Origin: Flavobacterium sp.
Lineage (GTDB): Bacteria > Bacteroidota > Bacteroidia > Flavobacteriales > Flavobacteriaceae
Assembly (NCBI RefSeq): GCF_017744675.1
Contig: NZ_JAGIAV010000008.1
Location: forward strand, 62,001 to 126,000
Reading direction: 5' to 3'
Length of the DNA: 64,000 bases
A program made the position numbers and the translations under genes. A model generated the notes under the pieces. It ran no database searches. It was given only the letters and a program-made list of their open reading frames with translations, and was not told where the DNA came from. Shown piece after piece: positions 8,974 through 17,249 of this stretch (its first letter is position 1; every line of letters begins with the position of its first letter).

Positions 8974-9120
8974 TGTCGCTCCGCTGGAGCTTTTTAATTT
9001 TACGACTAATTTTTCTATAAATATTTCGCTCTTCCAGAGCTAAAAAAAAGCTCCGTTAGGAGCTAAATATCGGTAGAAATTGTTTTATTTACAAGGTTCA
9101 AAAGCTCCAGCGGAGCGACA
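8974..9120. repeat. 147-bp palindromic intergenic element
   Basis: Two 21-bp arms, 8974-8994 and 9100-9120, are perfect inverted copies (core GTCGCTCCGCTGGAGC). Inside are smaller hairpins: GCTCT-TCC-AGAGC near 9027-9040 and AGCTCC-GTT-AGGAGCT at 9049-9064. It fills the gap between two convergent genes and looks like a REP/MITE-type repeat. No ORF within it is credible. Confidence 0.75.
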
Positions 9121-9154
9121 TATTTGCGAACCAAAATATTCTTTTAACACAAAA

Positions 9155-10024
9155 TCACGGAACCGCAATTTTCATTTGTTTGTGCAGAATATCAATTTGC
9201 AAAGAAGTTTGTGCTCCGCAGTATTCTCCATCAATTTGAAAATTAACGGGATAATCTGTTTTTATCTCTGCTTTGTCGGTTGAAATTATTACAATATCAT
9301 CAGAATCGATTGGCATATTTCCTGTAATTATTTTTCCGATTAAAAGCAGGTCGAGGCTTTTTAGAATGACAAGCTCAAACTTGCCATCATTCATTGCCCC
9401 ATTTGGATTAATAATTACGCCTGTTCCGTATTTCTGAGAATTGGCAATCACAATCATTCGCGCTACATGTTCGACTGTTTTATTATTAGCTGAAATAGTC
9501 GCTACGAAAGGCTCTTCGGATTCTTTGAGTGTTGTAAATGCTTGTAAAGCGTATCCCCAAAAACCGCGAACATCGCTTTGTTCGTAGTTCTTAACCAAAT
9601 TGGCGTTTAAACCAAGATCGCTTAAATGAATGCTTTTTTTACCGTTGATGCAAATCATATCCATTTCGATATAATGATGCAAAAACGCTATTTTAAGGTT
9701 CTCTTCTATTTCTGCAGGCAGATTTAAATCTACCGAAAGTCCGTTGGCCGATCCTGCGGGTAAAATCCCGATTATAACATCTTGATCTTCCATGGCTTCG
9801 GCAACCATTTTTATGGTTCCGTCACCGCCAGCTACAATAATTCGTTCCGGCTCAAATTCATCATATATAGATTGTATCTCTTTTAAATCATTTTTTCCAG
9901 TTGTCTCATAGACTTTCAAATCAAAACCATTGGTCGTTGCAAATTCCTCAACAGCATTAATCAAATCCGATTTATCCAAGTCTCCCGAAATCGGATTTAC
10001 AACAAACAGTATATTCTTTTTCAA
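9155..10024 (-). CDS. Diacylglycerol/lipid kinase family protein (YegS/DgkB type)
   Basis: This 289-residue lipid kinase of the DAGK catalytic family transfers phosphate from ATP to diacylglycerol or a related lipid. The N-terminal NPISG (residues 10-14) and the nucleotide-binding GGDGT (66-70) are present. They are followed by LPAGSANGLSVDL, the counterpart of the GTxNDxA segment, and the C-terminal DGK fold segment NDGKFELVILKS. It is cytosolic and membrane-associated. It is divergently oriented to the App1-like phosphatase gene 60 bp away, so the two may act on the same lipid pool. Confidence 0.9.
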   Translation of the reverse strand: MKKNILFVVNPISGDLDKSDLINAVEEFATTNGFDLKVYETTGKNDLKEIQSIYDEFEPERIIVAGGDGTIKMVAEAMEDQDVIIGILPAGSANGLSVDLNLPAEIEENLKIAFLHHYIEMDMICINGKKSIHLSDLGLNANLVKNYEQSDVRGFWGYALQAFTTLKESEEPFVATISANNKTVEHVARMIVIANSQKYGTGVIINPNGAMNDGKFELVILKSLDLLLIGKIITGNMPIDSDDIVIISTDKAEIKTDYPVNFQIDGEYCGAQTSLQIDILHKQMKIAVP

Positions 10025-10085
10025 AATTTTATTTTTAAAACCAATTAAATTAAGTAAATTACAGTTACATAAATATACGTAATTA

Positions 10086-11048
10086 ATGAAACCAATTCTA
10101 CAATTATATCGAGGTTATGCAAATGAACAGGAGTTAATTGTAATGGGACACGTTTTAAAAAGAGAGCAGAATTATAATTTCGAAAAAAAGAAATTTAAAA
10201 ATGCCACTTCAATTCTCAGATTGTTCAGAATAAAGACCATTAAAAATTTTGATGTTTATCTTCATCATAACAATGAAATCATTCATACTAAGACCTTAGA
10301 TGATGGTTATTTCAAATTCTGCATTCCTCTAGAAAAAGAAACCCATTTTGGATGGACACCTTATGAGGTAAGTTTAAAATATAAAAACGAAACCAAAACC
10401 TGCAAAGGGACTTTTATTCGGCCACACAAAGGAAAACTCGGAATTATATCTGATATCGATGATACTTTCCTGATTTCGCACACGAATAATTTCTTTCGCA
10501 AACTCTATATTTTACTGTTTAAAAATGTAAATGACCGAAAAGTATTTAAAGATGCTGTACCTCACTATCAAGCTTTGAGTTCTGCTGGAAGAGATAACGC
10601 GGAAGAAGTAAATGCTTTTTTCTACATCTCTAGCAGCGAATGGAATTTATATTACTTTATTGCCCAATTCACTCGAATTAACAAATTGCCGAAAGCGGTT
10701 TTTCTATTAAAAGACATTAAAAGAGGAATTACAGATTTCTTCATGAGCGGAAGAGGCAATCACGATCATAAATTCGAAAAAATAAAACATGTGGTGGAGT
10801 TTTATCCTACCTTAAAATATGTTTTAATGGGCGATGATTCTCAGCACGATCCGATGCTGTATGAAAGAATCTGCAAAATATTTCCTGTTACCGTTATTGC
10901 TGTTTATATTAGACAGACAGGCAAAACTCAAAAAAAAGAAGTAAAAAAAATACTTAGCAATTTAGAAAGCCTGAATGTTTCGGTTTGCTATTTTAAAGAT
11001 AGTAGTACAGCGATTGAACACTCGAGATCTATTGGGATTATTAAATAG
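10086..11048 (+). CDS. App1-family phosphatidate phosphatase (DUF2183)
   Basis: This 320-residue protein has the HAD-like DUF2183 core of the App1 family. The catalytic DxDxT-type motif is SDIDDTFLISH (around residues 121-131) and later conserved stretches are FFYISSSEWNLY, KRGITDFFMSGRGNHDHKFEKI and YVLMGDDSQHDPMLYERI, in which GDDSQHDP carries the distal acidic residues. Family members dephosphorylate phosphatidic acid. The N-terminal 110 residues form a beta-rich domain (GHVLKRE, YLHHNNEIIHTKTLDDGYFKF) typical of bacterial homologues. It is paired divergently with a lipid kinase gene. Confidence 0.88.
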   Translation: MKPILQLYRGYANEQELIVMGHVLKREQNYNFEKKKFKNATSILRLFRIKTIKNFDVYLHHNNEIIHTKTLDDGYFKFCIPLEKETHFGWTPYEVSLKYKNETKTCKGTFIRPHKGKLGIISDIDDTFLISHTNNFFRKLYILLFKNVNDRKVFKDAVPHYQALSSAGRDNAEEVNAFFYISSSEWNLYYFIAQFTRINKLPKAVFLLKDIKRGITDFFMSGRGNHDHKFEKIKHVVEFYPTLKYVLMGDDSQHDPMLYERICKIFPVTVIAVYIRQTGKTQKKEVKKILSNLESLNVSVCYFKDSSTAIEHSRSIGIIK

Positions 11049-11052
11049 GTTG

Positions 11053-11110
11053 TTTCAAGTTTCAAGTTTCAAGTTTCAAGTTTCAAGTTTCAAGTTTCAA
11101 GTTTCAAGTT
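11053..11110. repeat. Tandem heptamer repeat, TTTCAAG x 8
   Basis: Eight exact copies of TTTCAAG occupy 11053-11108, followed by a partial TT. The complementary vocabulary (CTTGAAAC) reappears in inverted orientation at 11229-11250, so the region 11053-11250 can fold back on itself. Confidence 0.95.
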
Positions 11111-11175
11111 ATTCCTCGTACCTCGGAATAACCGATTGTGTTATGAAGATTGTGGATGTTTTTTAACTAAAAAAA

Positions 11176-11212
11176 AAAACTTTGTCAAAGTTTAAAACTT
11201 TGACAAAGGTTA
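11176..11212. terminator. Inverted repeat, probable terminator
   Basis: ACTTTGTCAAAGTTT and AAACTTTGACAAAGGT form a long stem between the convergent App1-like and ABC-F genes, within the heptamer-rich spacer. Confidence 0.45.
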
Positions 11213-11256
11213 TACGGTTTTAGAAAACTTGAAACCTGAAACTTGAAACAAAAAAA

Positions 11257-13176
11257 CTAAGCATTCATCCCTTCAATCTCTTCCGAAACAACTTCCCAAT
11301 CAATTAATAATTGCTCTAAATCTTGCTTCTTTTTATTGTAAGCCGTAAAAAATGAAGCATCTTCGATATGTTTGTCATAATTAGTCTCAAGCATTTTATC
11401 GTCGTGCTGGATTTGTTTTTCTAATTGCTGAATCTGACTTTCGATTTTGCTTAATCTGTTTTGAAGCGCTTTTGTTTTCTTCTGATCTTCATAAGATATC
11501 TTCGCAACTTCTTTTTCTTTTGGAGCTTCTTTTTTAACAACGTCTTTTTTCTCCACTTCGCGCATATTTTCCAAATTACGCTGCTCTAAGAAGAAGTTGA
11601 TGTCTCCCAGATATTCTTTAATTTTTTGATCTTTAAATTCGTAAACGATATTCGACATTCCTTGAAGAAAATCCCTGTCGTGAGAAACTAATAATAAAGT
11701 TCCTCCGAATTTCTGAAGTGCCGCTTTTAAAACGTTTTTAGATTTGATATCTAAGTGGTTCGTTGGCTCATCCATCAGCAGCACGTTAATTGGCTGTAAC
11801 AGCAATTTACAAAGTGCCAAACGGTTACGCTCTCCTCCAGATAACACCTTTACTTTTTTCTCTACATCATCTCCACGGAAAAGGAAAGAACCTAACATAT
11901 CACGAACTTTCATTCGGTTTGTATCTGTCGCTGCATCTTCCATGGTTTGAAGCAAAGTAATTTCTCCGTCTAAATATTCAGCTTGATTTTGAGCAAAATA
12001 TCCTAATTGTACATTATGCCCCAATTTAATATTTCCTTCGTACTCAAACTCGTTTACCAGCGCTTTAATAAAAGTAGACTTTCCTTGTCCGTTTTGTCCA
12101 ACAAAAGCAATTTTACTTCCTCTTTCAACTAATAAACTAATATCTTTAAGAATCGTTTTGTCTCCGTACGCTTTTGTTACATGCTCCGCTTCAATAACTA
12201 CTTTTCCTGGCTCTTTAGAAACGGGAAAAGAGATATTCATTACCGAATTGTCATCTTCGTCAACTTCGATTCTTTCTACTTTATCTAATTTTTTAATCAA
12301 CGATTGCGCCATTGAAGCTTTTGAAGCTTTTGCACGGAATTTCTCGATTAATTTTTCTGTTTCTTCAATCTTTTTCTGCTGATTCTTTTGAGTTGCTAAT
12401 TGCTTCTCACGAATTTCATGACGCAGTTCCAGATATTGCGTATAAGGTTTATTGAAATCGTACGCTTTTCCTAAAGAGATTTCGATTGTTCTGTTGGTAA
12501 CATTATCCAAAAACATTTTATCGTGCGATACAATTACCACAACTCCAGGATAATTGCGAAGGAAATTCTCTAACCAAATGATACTTTCGATATCTAAGTG
12601 GTTGGTTGGCTCATCCAGAAGCAATACATCATTTGACTGCAATAAAAGTTTTGCAAGCTCGATACGCATTCTCCATCCTCCAGAAAAAGTTTCGGTTTGG
12701 TTATTGAAAACCTCTCTTTTGAAACCAAGACCTAAAAGAATTTTCTCGGTATCTCCAACATAATTATAACCTCCAAGAAGATCAAAACGATGTGTGTAAT
12801 CAGACAGATCTTCAATGATTTGTCCGTATTCTTCACTTTCATAATCGGTTCTAGTCACCAATTGATGATTGATTTCTTCTAGTTTTTTCTCGACAACTTT
12901 AATTTCAGTAAAAGCTTCATAAGCTTCTTCCAAAACGGTTCTTCCTTGTTCAAAATCAATATCCTGACGAAGGAATCCCATTTTAATATCTTTCTCTTGC
13001 GAAATAACGCCTGAATCTGGTTTAAAGTCACCAGCCAGCATTTTAAGCATTGTAGATTTACCCGCTCCGTTTTTACCAACAAGACCAACACGGTCGCCAG
13101 CACCTAAACGAAAAGTAACTTCTTCAAATAAATAGGTTCCTCCAAAAGAAACGGAAAGATTGTGTATATTAAGCAT
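11257..13176 (-). CDS. ABC-F family ATPase
   Basis: This 639-residue soluble ABC-F protein has two ATP-binding cassettes and no membrane domain. Walker A motifs are GLVGKNGAGKST and AFVGQNGQGKST, signatures are SGGWRMRIELAKLLL and LSGGERNRLALCKLLL, and both Walker B motifs read VLL(L/M)DEPTNHLD. The inter-domain linker is long and charged (KNQQKKIEETEKLIEKFRAKASKASM). A C-terminal coiled coil (KTKALQNRLSKIESQIQQLEKQI) follows. ABC-F proteins act on the ribosome as translation factors or antibiotic-protection factors. The general architecture resembles Uup/YdiF rather than a dedicated resistance protein. Confidence 0.93.
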   Translation of the reverse strand: MLNIHNLSVSFGGTYLFEEVTFRLGAGDRVGLVGKNGAGKSTMLKMLAGDFKPDSGVISQEKDIKMGFLRQDIDFEQGRTVLEEAYEAFTEIKVVEKKLEEINHQLVTRTDYESEEYGQIIEDLSDYTHRFDLLGGYNYVGDTEKILLGLGFKREVFNNQTETFSGGWRMRIELAKLLLQSNDVLLLDEPTNHLDIESIIWLENFLRNYPGVVVIVSHDKMFLDNVTNRTIEISLGKAYDFNKPYTQYLELRHEIREKQLATQKNQQKKIEETEKLIEKFRAKASKASMAQSLIKKLDKVERIEVDEDDNSVMNISFPVSKEPGKVVIEAEHVTKAYGDKTILKDISLLVERGSKIAFVGQNGQGKSTFIKALVNEFEYEGNIKLGHNVQLGYFAQNQAEYLDGEITLLQTMEDAATDTNRMKVRDMLGSFLFRGDDVEKKVKVLSGGERNRLALCKLLLQPINVLLMDEPTNHLDIKSKNVLKAALQKFGGTLLLVSHDRDFLQGMSNIVYEFKDQKIKEYLGDINFFLEQRNLENMREVEKKDVVKKEAPKEKEVAKISYEDQKKTKALQNRLSKIESQIQQLEKQIQHDDKMLETNYDKHIEDASFFTAYNKKKQDLEQLLIDWEVVSEEIEGMNA

Positions 13177-13248
13177 AATATGTTTCTGAAATTCTAGAAA
13201 TTAAAAAAACTGTAAAACAGTGATTTGCTGTTTACAATTTTGAAAGTG

Positions 13249-13256
13249 CAAAAGTA
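13249..13256 (-). promoter_or_regulatory. Putative -7 element of the ABC-F gene
   Basis: The minus strand reads TACTTTTG, a perfect TAnnTTTG element, about 75 bp upstream of the ABC-F start. No convincing -33 element is seen. Confidence 0.4.
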
Positions 13257-13447
13257 TAACTTTTAATTGAAGTTTTTATACTGAAAAACAATAGCTTTTG
13301 GAATATTAGAAAACTAAAAACCTTATGCCAATTTGAACTTTTAGAAAAAAAGAAAATAGTCTGTAATGGATATTATACTCCAAAACAAATCAAAGCGAGC
13401 TGTAAGTTTTTATCCTGATTTAAGTAGCTTAAAGCTTGAAAATACCT

Positions 13448-13455
13448 TATATTTG
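13448..13455 (+). promoter_or_regulatory. Putative -7 element of the DUF983 gene
   Basis: TATATTTG matches TAnnTTTG about 77 bp before the DUF983 start. Apart from these two promoter elements I see nothing in the spacer 13177-13531. Confidence 0.4.
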
Positions 13456-13531
13456 CTTTAAATAAACTCTCCGATTCACACTGTATCCAAATACCATCGC
13501 GGTGAATTAAAGACGATAAAATTTATTTAAA

Positions 13532-13915
13532 ATGTTCAAAAGAGGCTCCAAACTAAATAGTATTCTAACAGGAAGTTGTCCAAAATGCCAAAAAGAAAGC
13601 ATGTACGAAGACAAGAATCCACTTCACTTAAGCAAAGTTCTCAAAATGAACGATCATTGCAGCCATTGCGGATTCAAATACCAGATTGAACCTTCGTTTT
13701 TTTATGGTGCTATGTATGTTAGTTATGCTCTAAACGTAGCTGTAGGTGTTGCTGCCTTTATCGTTTCTTTTGTGTTTTTTAACACCACAATAGAACAGTC
13801 ATTTTTGGCAATTATTGTTACACTGGTCCTTTTATTTCCTTTTGTATTACGCCTTTCGAGAAACCTTTACATCAATATGTTTGTTTCTTACGATCCTAAC
13901 GCTGGTCAGAAGTAA
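13532..13915 (+). CDS. DUF983 family membrane protein
   Basis: This 127-residue protein has an N-terminal zinc-ribbon-like pair of CxxC motifs (Cys16/Cys19 in CPKC and Cys43/Cys46 in CSHC), then the family signature GFKYQIEPSFFYGAMYVSYALNV and two transmembrane segments (roughly 61-85 and 90-109). DUF983 members are small membrane proteins of unknown function that often occur near cytochrome oxidase genes; that context is not present here. Its last 20 bases overlap the end of the convergent oxidoreductase gene. Confidence 0.9.
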   Translation: MFKRGSKLNSILTGSCPKCQKESMYEDKNPLHLSKVLKMNDHCSHCGFKYQIEPSFFYGAMYVSYALNVAVGVAAFIVSFVFFNTTIEQSFLAIIVTLVLLFPFVLRLSRNLYINMFVSYDPNAGQK

Positions 13916-14969
13916 GAGTCTTCAAATATCTTTTATGGAATCGCTTAATATCGGCTTCACGGTCTAACGGAATATTATTTTCGATATGATCGTATAAAGC
14001 TTGTGCCATTGCAGGACCAAGCATTACACCTCGTGTGCCCAATCCGTTAAGAATGTGCAACGATTTGTGCTTTTCATGCGTTCCAAGCAAAGGTCTTCTA
14101 TCGGCAACTGTTGGACGGACTCCCGCAAAGTGTTTTACTATTTCGAAATCGCAAGTAATGATTTCTTTTATACGTTCTACAAGTTCTTGCTTCCCTTCTT
14201 CCGTCGGTTCAGCCGTTTTATCATACCAATTGTAAGTTGCTCCAACTTTAAACAAATCATCGCCCAGAGGCAAAATAAAAACGCTTGTATTTACAATTAC
14301 ATCAAGATTCAAATCTGGTGCTTTTATAATAAACAACTCTCCTTTTGTTCCATCTAAAGGAAGATAGTTAAAAAAAGGATTTTTATGCATTCCGAAACCT
14401 TCTGCGAAAATAACATTTCGCGCTTGAATATCTTTGTACTGAATTCCTGAATCTAGAAACTCTATATGATTGGTATCAAAGGATTCTTCTCTCAATAAAC
14501 TATTTTGCAGCAAATATTTTTTATAGGCATCCAACAATAAAGCAGTGTCTACATATCCCGTATGCAAAACTTCGCCATAATCGTATGGAGAATCGATACT
14601 ATTGTATTTTTTAGAAATTAGCTTAGTCGAAAGAAAAGGCGACAAATTTATTTTATCTGAAGCTGCAAACCAATTGTTCTGCTCTTCAATAGAAAAAAAC
14701 TTTCTTAAAACTGGCATTTTAAAATTGAACTTTTCATTTAGTTTTCCTTCCACCTGATTATAAAAATCATTCATTAGCCCCAATTGCTCTTTTGCATTCC
14801 AAACTTCGCTAAAACGCTTTAAAATTACCGGATTGTACAAACCGCCCGCAACTCTAGAAGAATTTTGAGATTTGTCATCTAAAAGCAAAATAGATTTGTT
14901 GTTCTTAAGGGCAACTTCGGCAAAAGAAATTCCAGCTAAACCAGATCCGACAATTAAATAATCAAGCAT
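13896..14969 (-). CDS. FAD-dependent oxidoreductase (DAO family)
   Basis: This 357-residue flavoprotein has an N-terminal Rossmann dinucleotide-binding motif (LIVGSGLAGISFAEVAL, residues 5-21). The DAO-type segment SSRVAGGLYNPVILKRF follows, and the C-terminal FAD-binding region is GVRPTVADRRPLLGTHEKHKSLHILNGLGTRGVMLGPAMA. The family oxidises amine groups of amino acids or modified tRNA bases (as in the C-terminal part of MnmC). The substrate cannot be assigned. It reads away from gldO and is separated from it by the gldO terminator, so it is probably not part of the gld unit unless there is readthrough. Confidence 0.85.
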   Translation of the reverse strand: MLDYLIVGSGLAGISFAEVALKNNKSILLLDDKSQNSSRVAGGLYNPVILKRFSEVWNAKEQLGLMNDFYNQVEGKLNEKFNFKMPVLRKFFSIEEQNNWFAASDKINLSPFLSTKLISKKYNSIDSPYDYGEVLHTGYVDTALLLDAYKKYLLQNSLLREESFDTNHIEFLDSGIQYKDIQARNVIFAEGFGMHKNPFFNYLPLDGTKGELFIIKAPDLNLDVIVNTSVFILPLGDDLFKVGATYNWYDKTAEPTEEGKQELVERIKEIITCDFEIVKHFAGVRPTVADRRPLLGTHEKHKSLHILNGLGTRGVMLGPAMAQALYDHIENNIPLDREADIKRFHKRYLKTLTSDQR

Positions 14970-14990
14970 TGTGAAGTGTATAGATAAAAT

Positions 14991-15027
14991 AAAAAAACTC
15001 TTACTACAAAGGTAGCAAGAGTTTTTC
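14991..15027 (-). terminator. Terminator downstream of gldO
   Basis: ACTCTTACTAC and GTAGCAAGAGT pair around AAAG with flanking A and T runs. The sequence is almost identical to the terminator after gldN at 16156-16193. Confidence 0.75.
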
Positions 15028-15047
15028 TTATTATTTGATATAAGACC

Positions 15048-16040
15048 TTAGTAATTCCACATATCCTCTTCAAAATTACGAATCTTCTCTTTTACTCGTT
15101 CTGATTCTAACAATTGGGCTTGTGCATTGTCTTTAATATAATCTTTAATGTCACGATCTCCATACACATTTTCTTCACGATAAATAACAGAATTAAATCT
15201 CCTTGAATTTAATATCTGATCGAAGGAAATTGGCAGAGCTGAATTTTTATCGTTAAAAGCTTTTCCCTCATGCAATACCTCTCTCGCATTTGGGAAGAAA
15301 ACCCAAAACAGCTCGATATAATCTTTCTCGTCGCTGTTCATAGTATAAACATCGGGCGTTACAGGGCAAATCCCCAGCAGGCGGTATTTTAAATCGCTTT
15401 GCCTTTTATCAAAATACCAAAACCCTTTAATCTTATACATACTTACATCGGCAGCAGTTAAGTCTTGTTTCAAAATGTATTCGGCAGGAACTGTTCTCGT
15501 CGGCCCTACTGTTTGATCTACATAAGTAACCTTTTTGTTTTTTCCTGTACCAGTAACCACCTTCTTCTTAACAACACGCGTTCTATAATCATCAGGATAT
15601 TGGTTGATCAGTTCTCGCCCTGCATCTGTAGTATCGACACGAGATAAGGCGCCTTGAATATCTTTTAGAGATTTCTTCGTATTAAAATAGCTATCCGCAT
15701 AAACTTCTGTTATCCTTCCACTTCTAATTCCTTTCGTCAAAATATCATAAAGTGAACGCCTGTCTGGACCGATATTGGCAGTATCTACAGGAAAGTATAA
15801 AGGGAAATTGATTTTTTCGTTTAAATCGATAATTTCCCAAACCATTTTTCCCATTAAAACATCACGATCATCGACATAACCATACGCCAAAGGTTTATCA
15901 TTATCCGATATCATTTGAGCGGCCGTCTTAATCCCTATTTGATCGGCAGTTTTGGCATTAAGTAAATTAGACTGAGCATTAGAAGATACGCTTCCTAGAA
16001 CAGTAACAATAGCAATTAATAAATTTCTAACTTTCATCAT
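15048..16040 (-). CDS. gldO: GldO, gliding motility / type IX secretion protein (GldN paralogue)
   Basis: This roughly 330-residue exported protein has a signal peptide (MKVRNLLIAIVTVLGSVSSNAQ; the second Met, at 16037, is the likelier start). It is closely similar to the upstream GldN over its whole length, sharing AKTADQIG, the DNDKPLAYGYVDDRD block, PVDTANIGP, RRSLYDILTKGI and the long RLLGICPVTPDVYTMNSDEKDY region. In Flavobacterium GldO is a partly redundant paralogue of GldN, which with GldK forms the periplasmic ring of the type IX secretion machinery. It follows gldN by about 175 bp with its own terminator on each side. Confidence 0.93.
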   Translation of the reverse strand: MMKVRNLLIAIVTVLGSVSSNAQSNLLNAKTADQIGIKTAAQMISDNDKPLAYGYVDDRDVLMGKMVWEIIDLNEKINFPLYFPVDTANIGPDRRSLYDILTKGIRSGRITEVYADSYFNTKKSLKDIQGALSRVDTTDAGRELINQYPDDYRTRVVKKKVVTGTGKNKKVTYVDQTVGPTRTVPAEYILKQDLTAADVSMYKIKGFWYFDKRQSDLKYRLLGICPVTPDVYTMNSDEKDYIELFWVFFPNAREVLHEGKAFNDKNSALPISFDQILNSRRFNSVIYREENVYGDRDIKDYIKDNAQAQLLESERVKEKIRNFEEDMWNY

Positions 16041-16155
16041 GATAATTTTTACAAGACATTAAACGAAATTTTATTACAAATATTGTTATTTTTCTTACAT
16101 AAATAAAATATAATGCGTTAAAACTTATAAGACAGCGTTATTAATTTATTGACAT

Positions 16156-16193
16156 AAAAAAAACTCTTACTACAAAGGTAGTAAGAGTTTTTT
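16156..16193 (-). terminator. Terminator downstream of gldN
   Basis: ACTCTTACTAC and GTAGTAAGAGT form a perfect 11-bp stem with loop AAAG plus an A/T tail. It separates gldN from gldO and may make gldO expression depend on partial readthrough or its own promoter. Confidence 0.8.
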
Positions 16194-16215
16194 AATTATA
16201 GTACTATGTATCAAC

Positions 16216-17205
16216 TTAGTAGTTCCACATATCTTGTTCGAAGTTGCGAATTTTTTCTTTCACTCTTTCAGATTCCAACAACTGATTTTGTGCGTTGTCT
16301 TTCATGTAATCGCTAATTGCTCTGTCTCCGTAAAGGTTTTCTTCTTTGTAAACAACAGCATTAAAACGTCTTGAATTTAAAATCTGATCAAATGAAATTG
16401 GAAGAGCTGAGTTGTTGTCATTGAAAGCTTTTGCTTCATGCAATGCTTCTCTGGCATTTGGGAAGAATACCCAAAACAATTCAATATAATCCTTTTCATC
16501 ACTATTCATTGTATAAACGTCTGGAGTTACAGGACAAATTCCTAGTAAACGATATTTCAATTCACTTTGACGTTTATCAAAATACCAGTATCCTTTAATT
16601 TTATACTGAGTAACATCTGCAGCAGTAAGATCTTGTTTTAAGATATATTCAGCAGGAACCGTTCTTGTTGGCCCAACTGTCTCTTCAACATAAGAAACTG
16701 ACTTGTTTTTACCTTTACCAGAAACCACTTTTTTCTTCACAACGCGTGATTTGTAGTCATCTGGGTATTGGTTAATAAGCTCTCTACCAGCATCTGTTGT
16801 ATCAATACGAGATAATGATCCTTCGATGTCTTTCATAGATTTTTTAGTGTTGAAATAACTGTCAGTATATACTTCAGTAACTTTTCCACTTTTAATAGCT
16901 TTAGTTAAAACGTCATAAAGAGAACGTCTGTTAGGACCAATATTAGCTGTATCTACCGGAAAGTACATTGGGAAGTTTATCTTTTCATTCAAATCAATGA
17001 TTTCCCATGTTGTTTTTCCCATCAAGATATCTCTATCATCTACATAACCATAAGCCAATGGCTTATCATTATCAGATATTAATTGAGCAGGAGTTTTAAG
17101 TCCAATCTGAGCAGGAGTTTTAGCGTTTAGCAAATTAGATTGCGCATTAGAAGCAAAACCTCCAGCGATAGAAACAATAGCTATTAAAAAATTTCTTACT
17201 TTCAT
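16216..17205 (-). CDS. gldN: GldN, type IX secretion system ring component
   Basis: This 329-residue periplasmic protein has a signal peptide (MKVRNFLIAIVSIAGGFASNAQ). GldN (PorN) forms a ring with the lipoprotein GldK (PorK) around the outer-membrane part of the type IX secretion system and links it to the GldL/GldM motor. The sequence carries the family blocks PVDTANIGPNRRSLYDVLTKAIKSGKV, VGPTRTVPAEYILKQDLTAADV and RLLGICPVTPDVYTMNSDEKDYIELFWVFFPNARE. It lies 44 bp downstream of gldM and is probably cotranscribed with gldKLM. Confidence 0.96.
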   Translation of the reverse strand: MKVRNFLIAIVSIAGGFASNAQSNLLNAKTPAQIGLKTPAQLISDNDKPLAYGYVDDRDILMGKTTWEIIDLNEKINFPMYFPVDTANIGPNRRSLYDVLTKAIKSGKVTEVYTDSYFNTKKSMKDIEGSLSRIDTTDAGRELINQYPDDYKSRVVKKKVVSGKGKNKSVSYVEETVGPTRTVPAEYILKQDLTAADVTQYKIKGYWYFDKRQSELKYRLLGICPVTPDVYTMNSDEKDYIELFWVFFPNAREALHEAKAFNDNNSALPISFDQILNSRRFNAVVYKEENLYGDRAISDYMKDNAQNQLLESERVKEKIRNFEQDMWNY

Positions 17206-17249
17206 CGTGGTATCGTTATAAGATATTGAATGTAGCTTACACTACTTTA

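Noticed and set aside
9080..9283. 67-aa plus-strand ORF
   Set aside because: It overlaps the palindromic element and the end of the lipid kinase gene on the opposite strand.
11053..11110. CRISPR array
   Set aside because: The repeats are seven bases and contiguous, without spacers, so this is a microsatellite. No cas genes are present and no other CRISPR-like array was seen.
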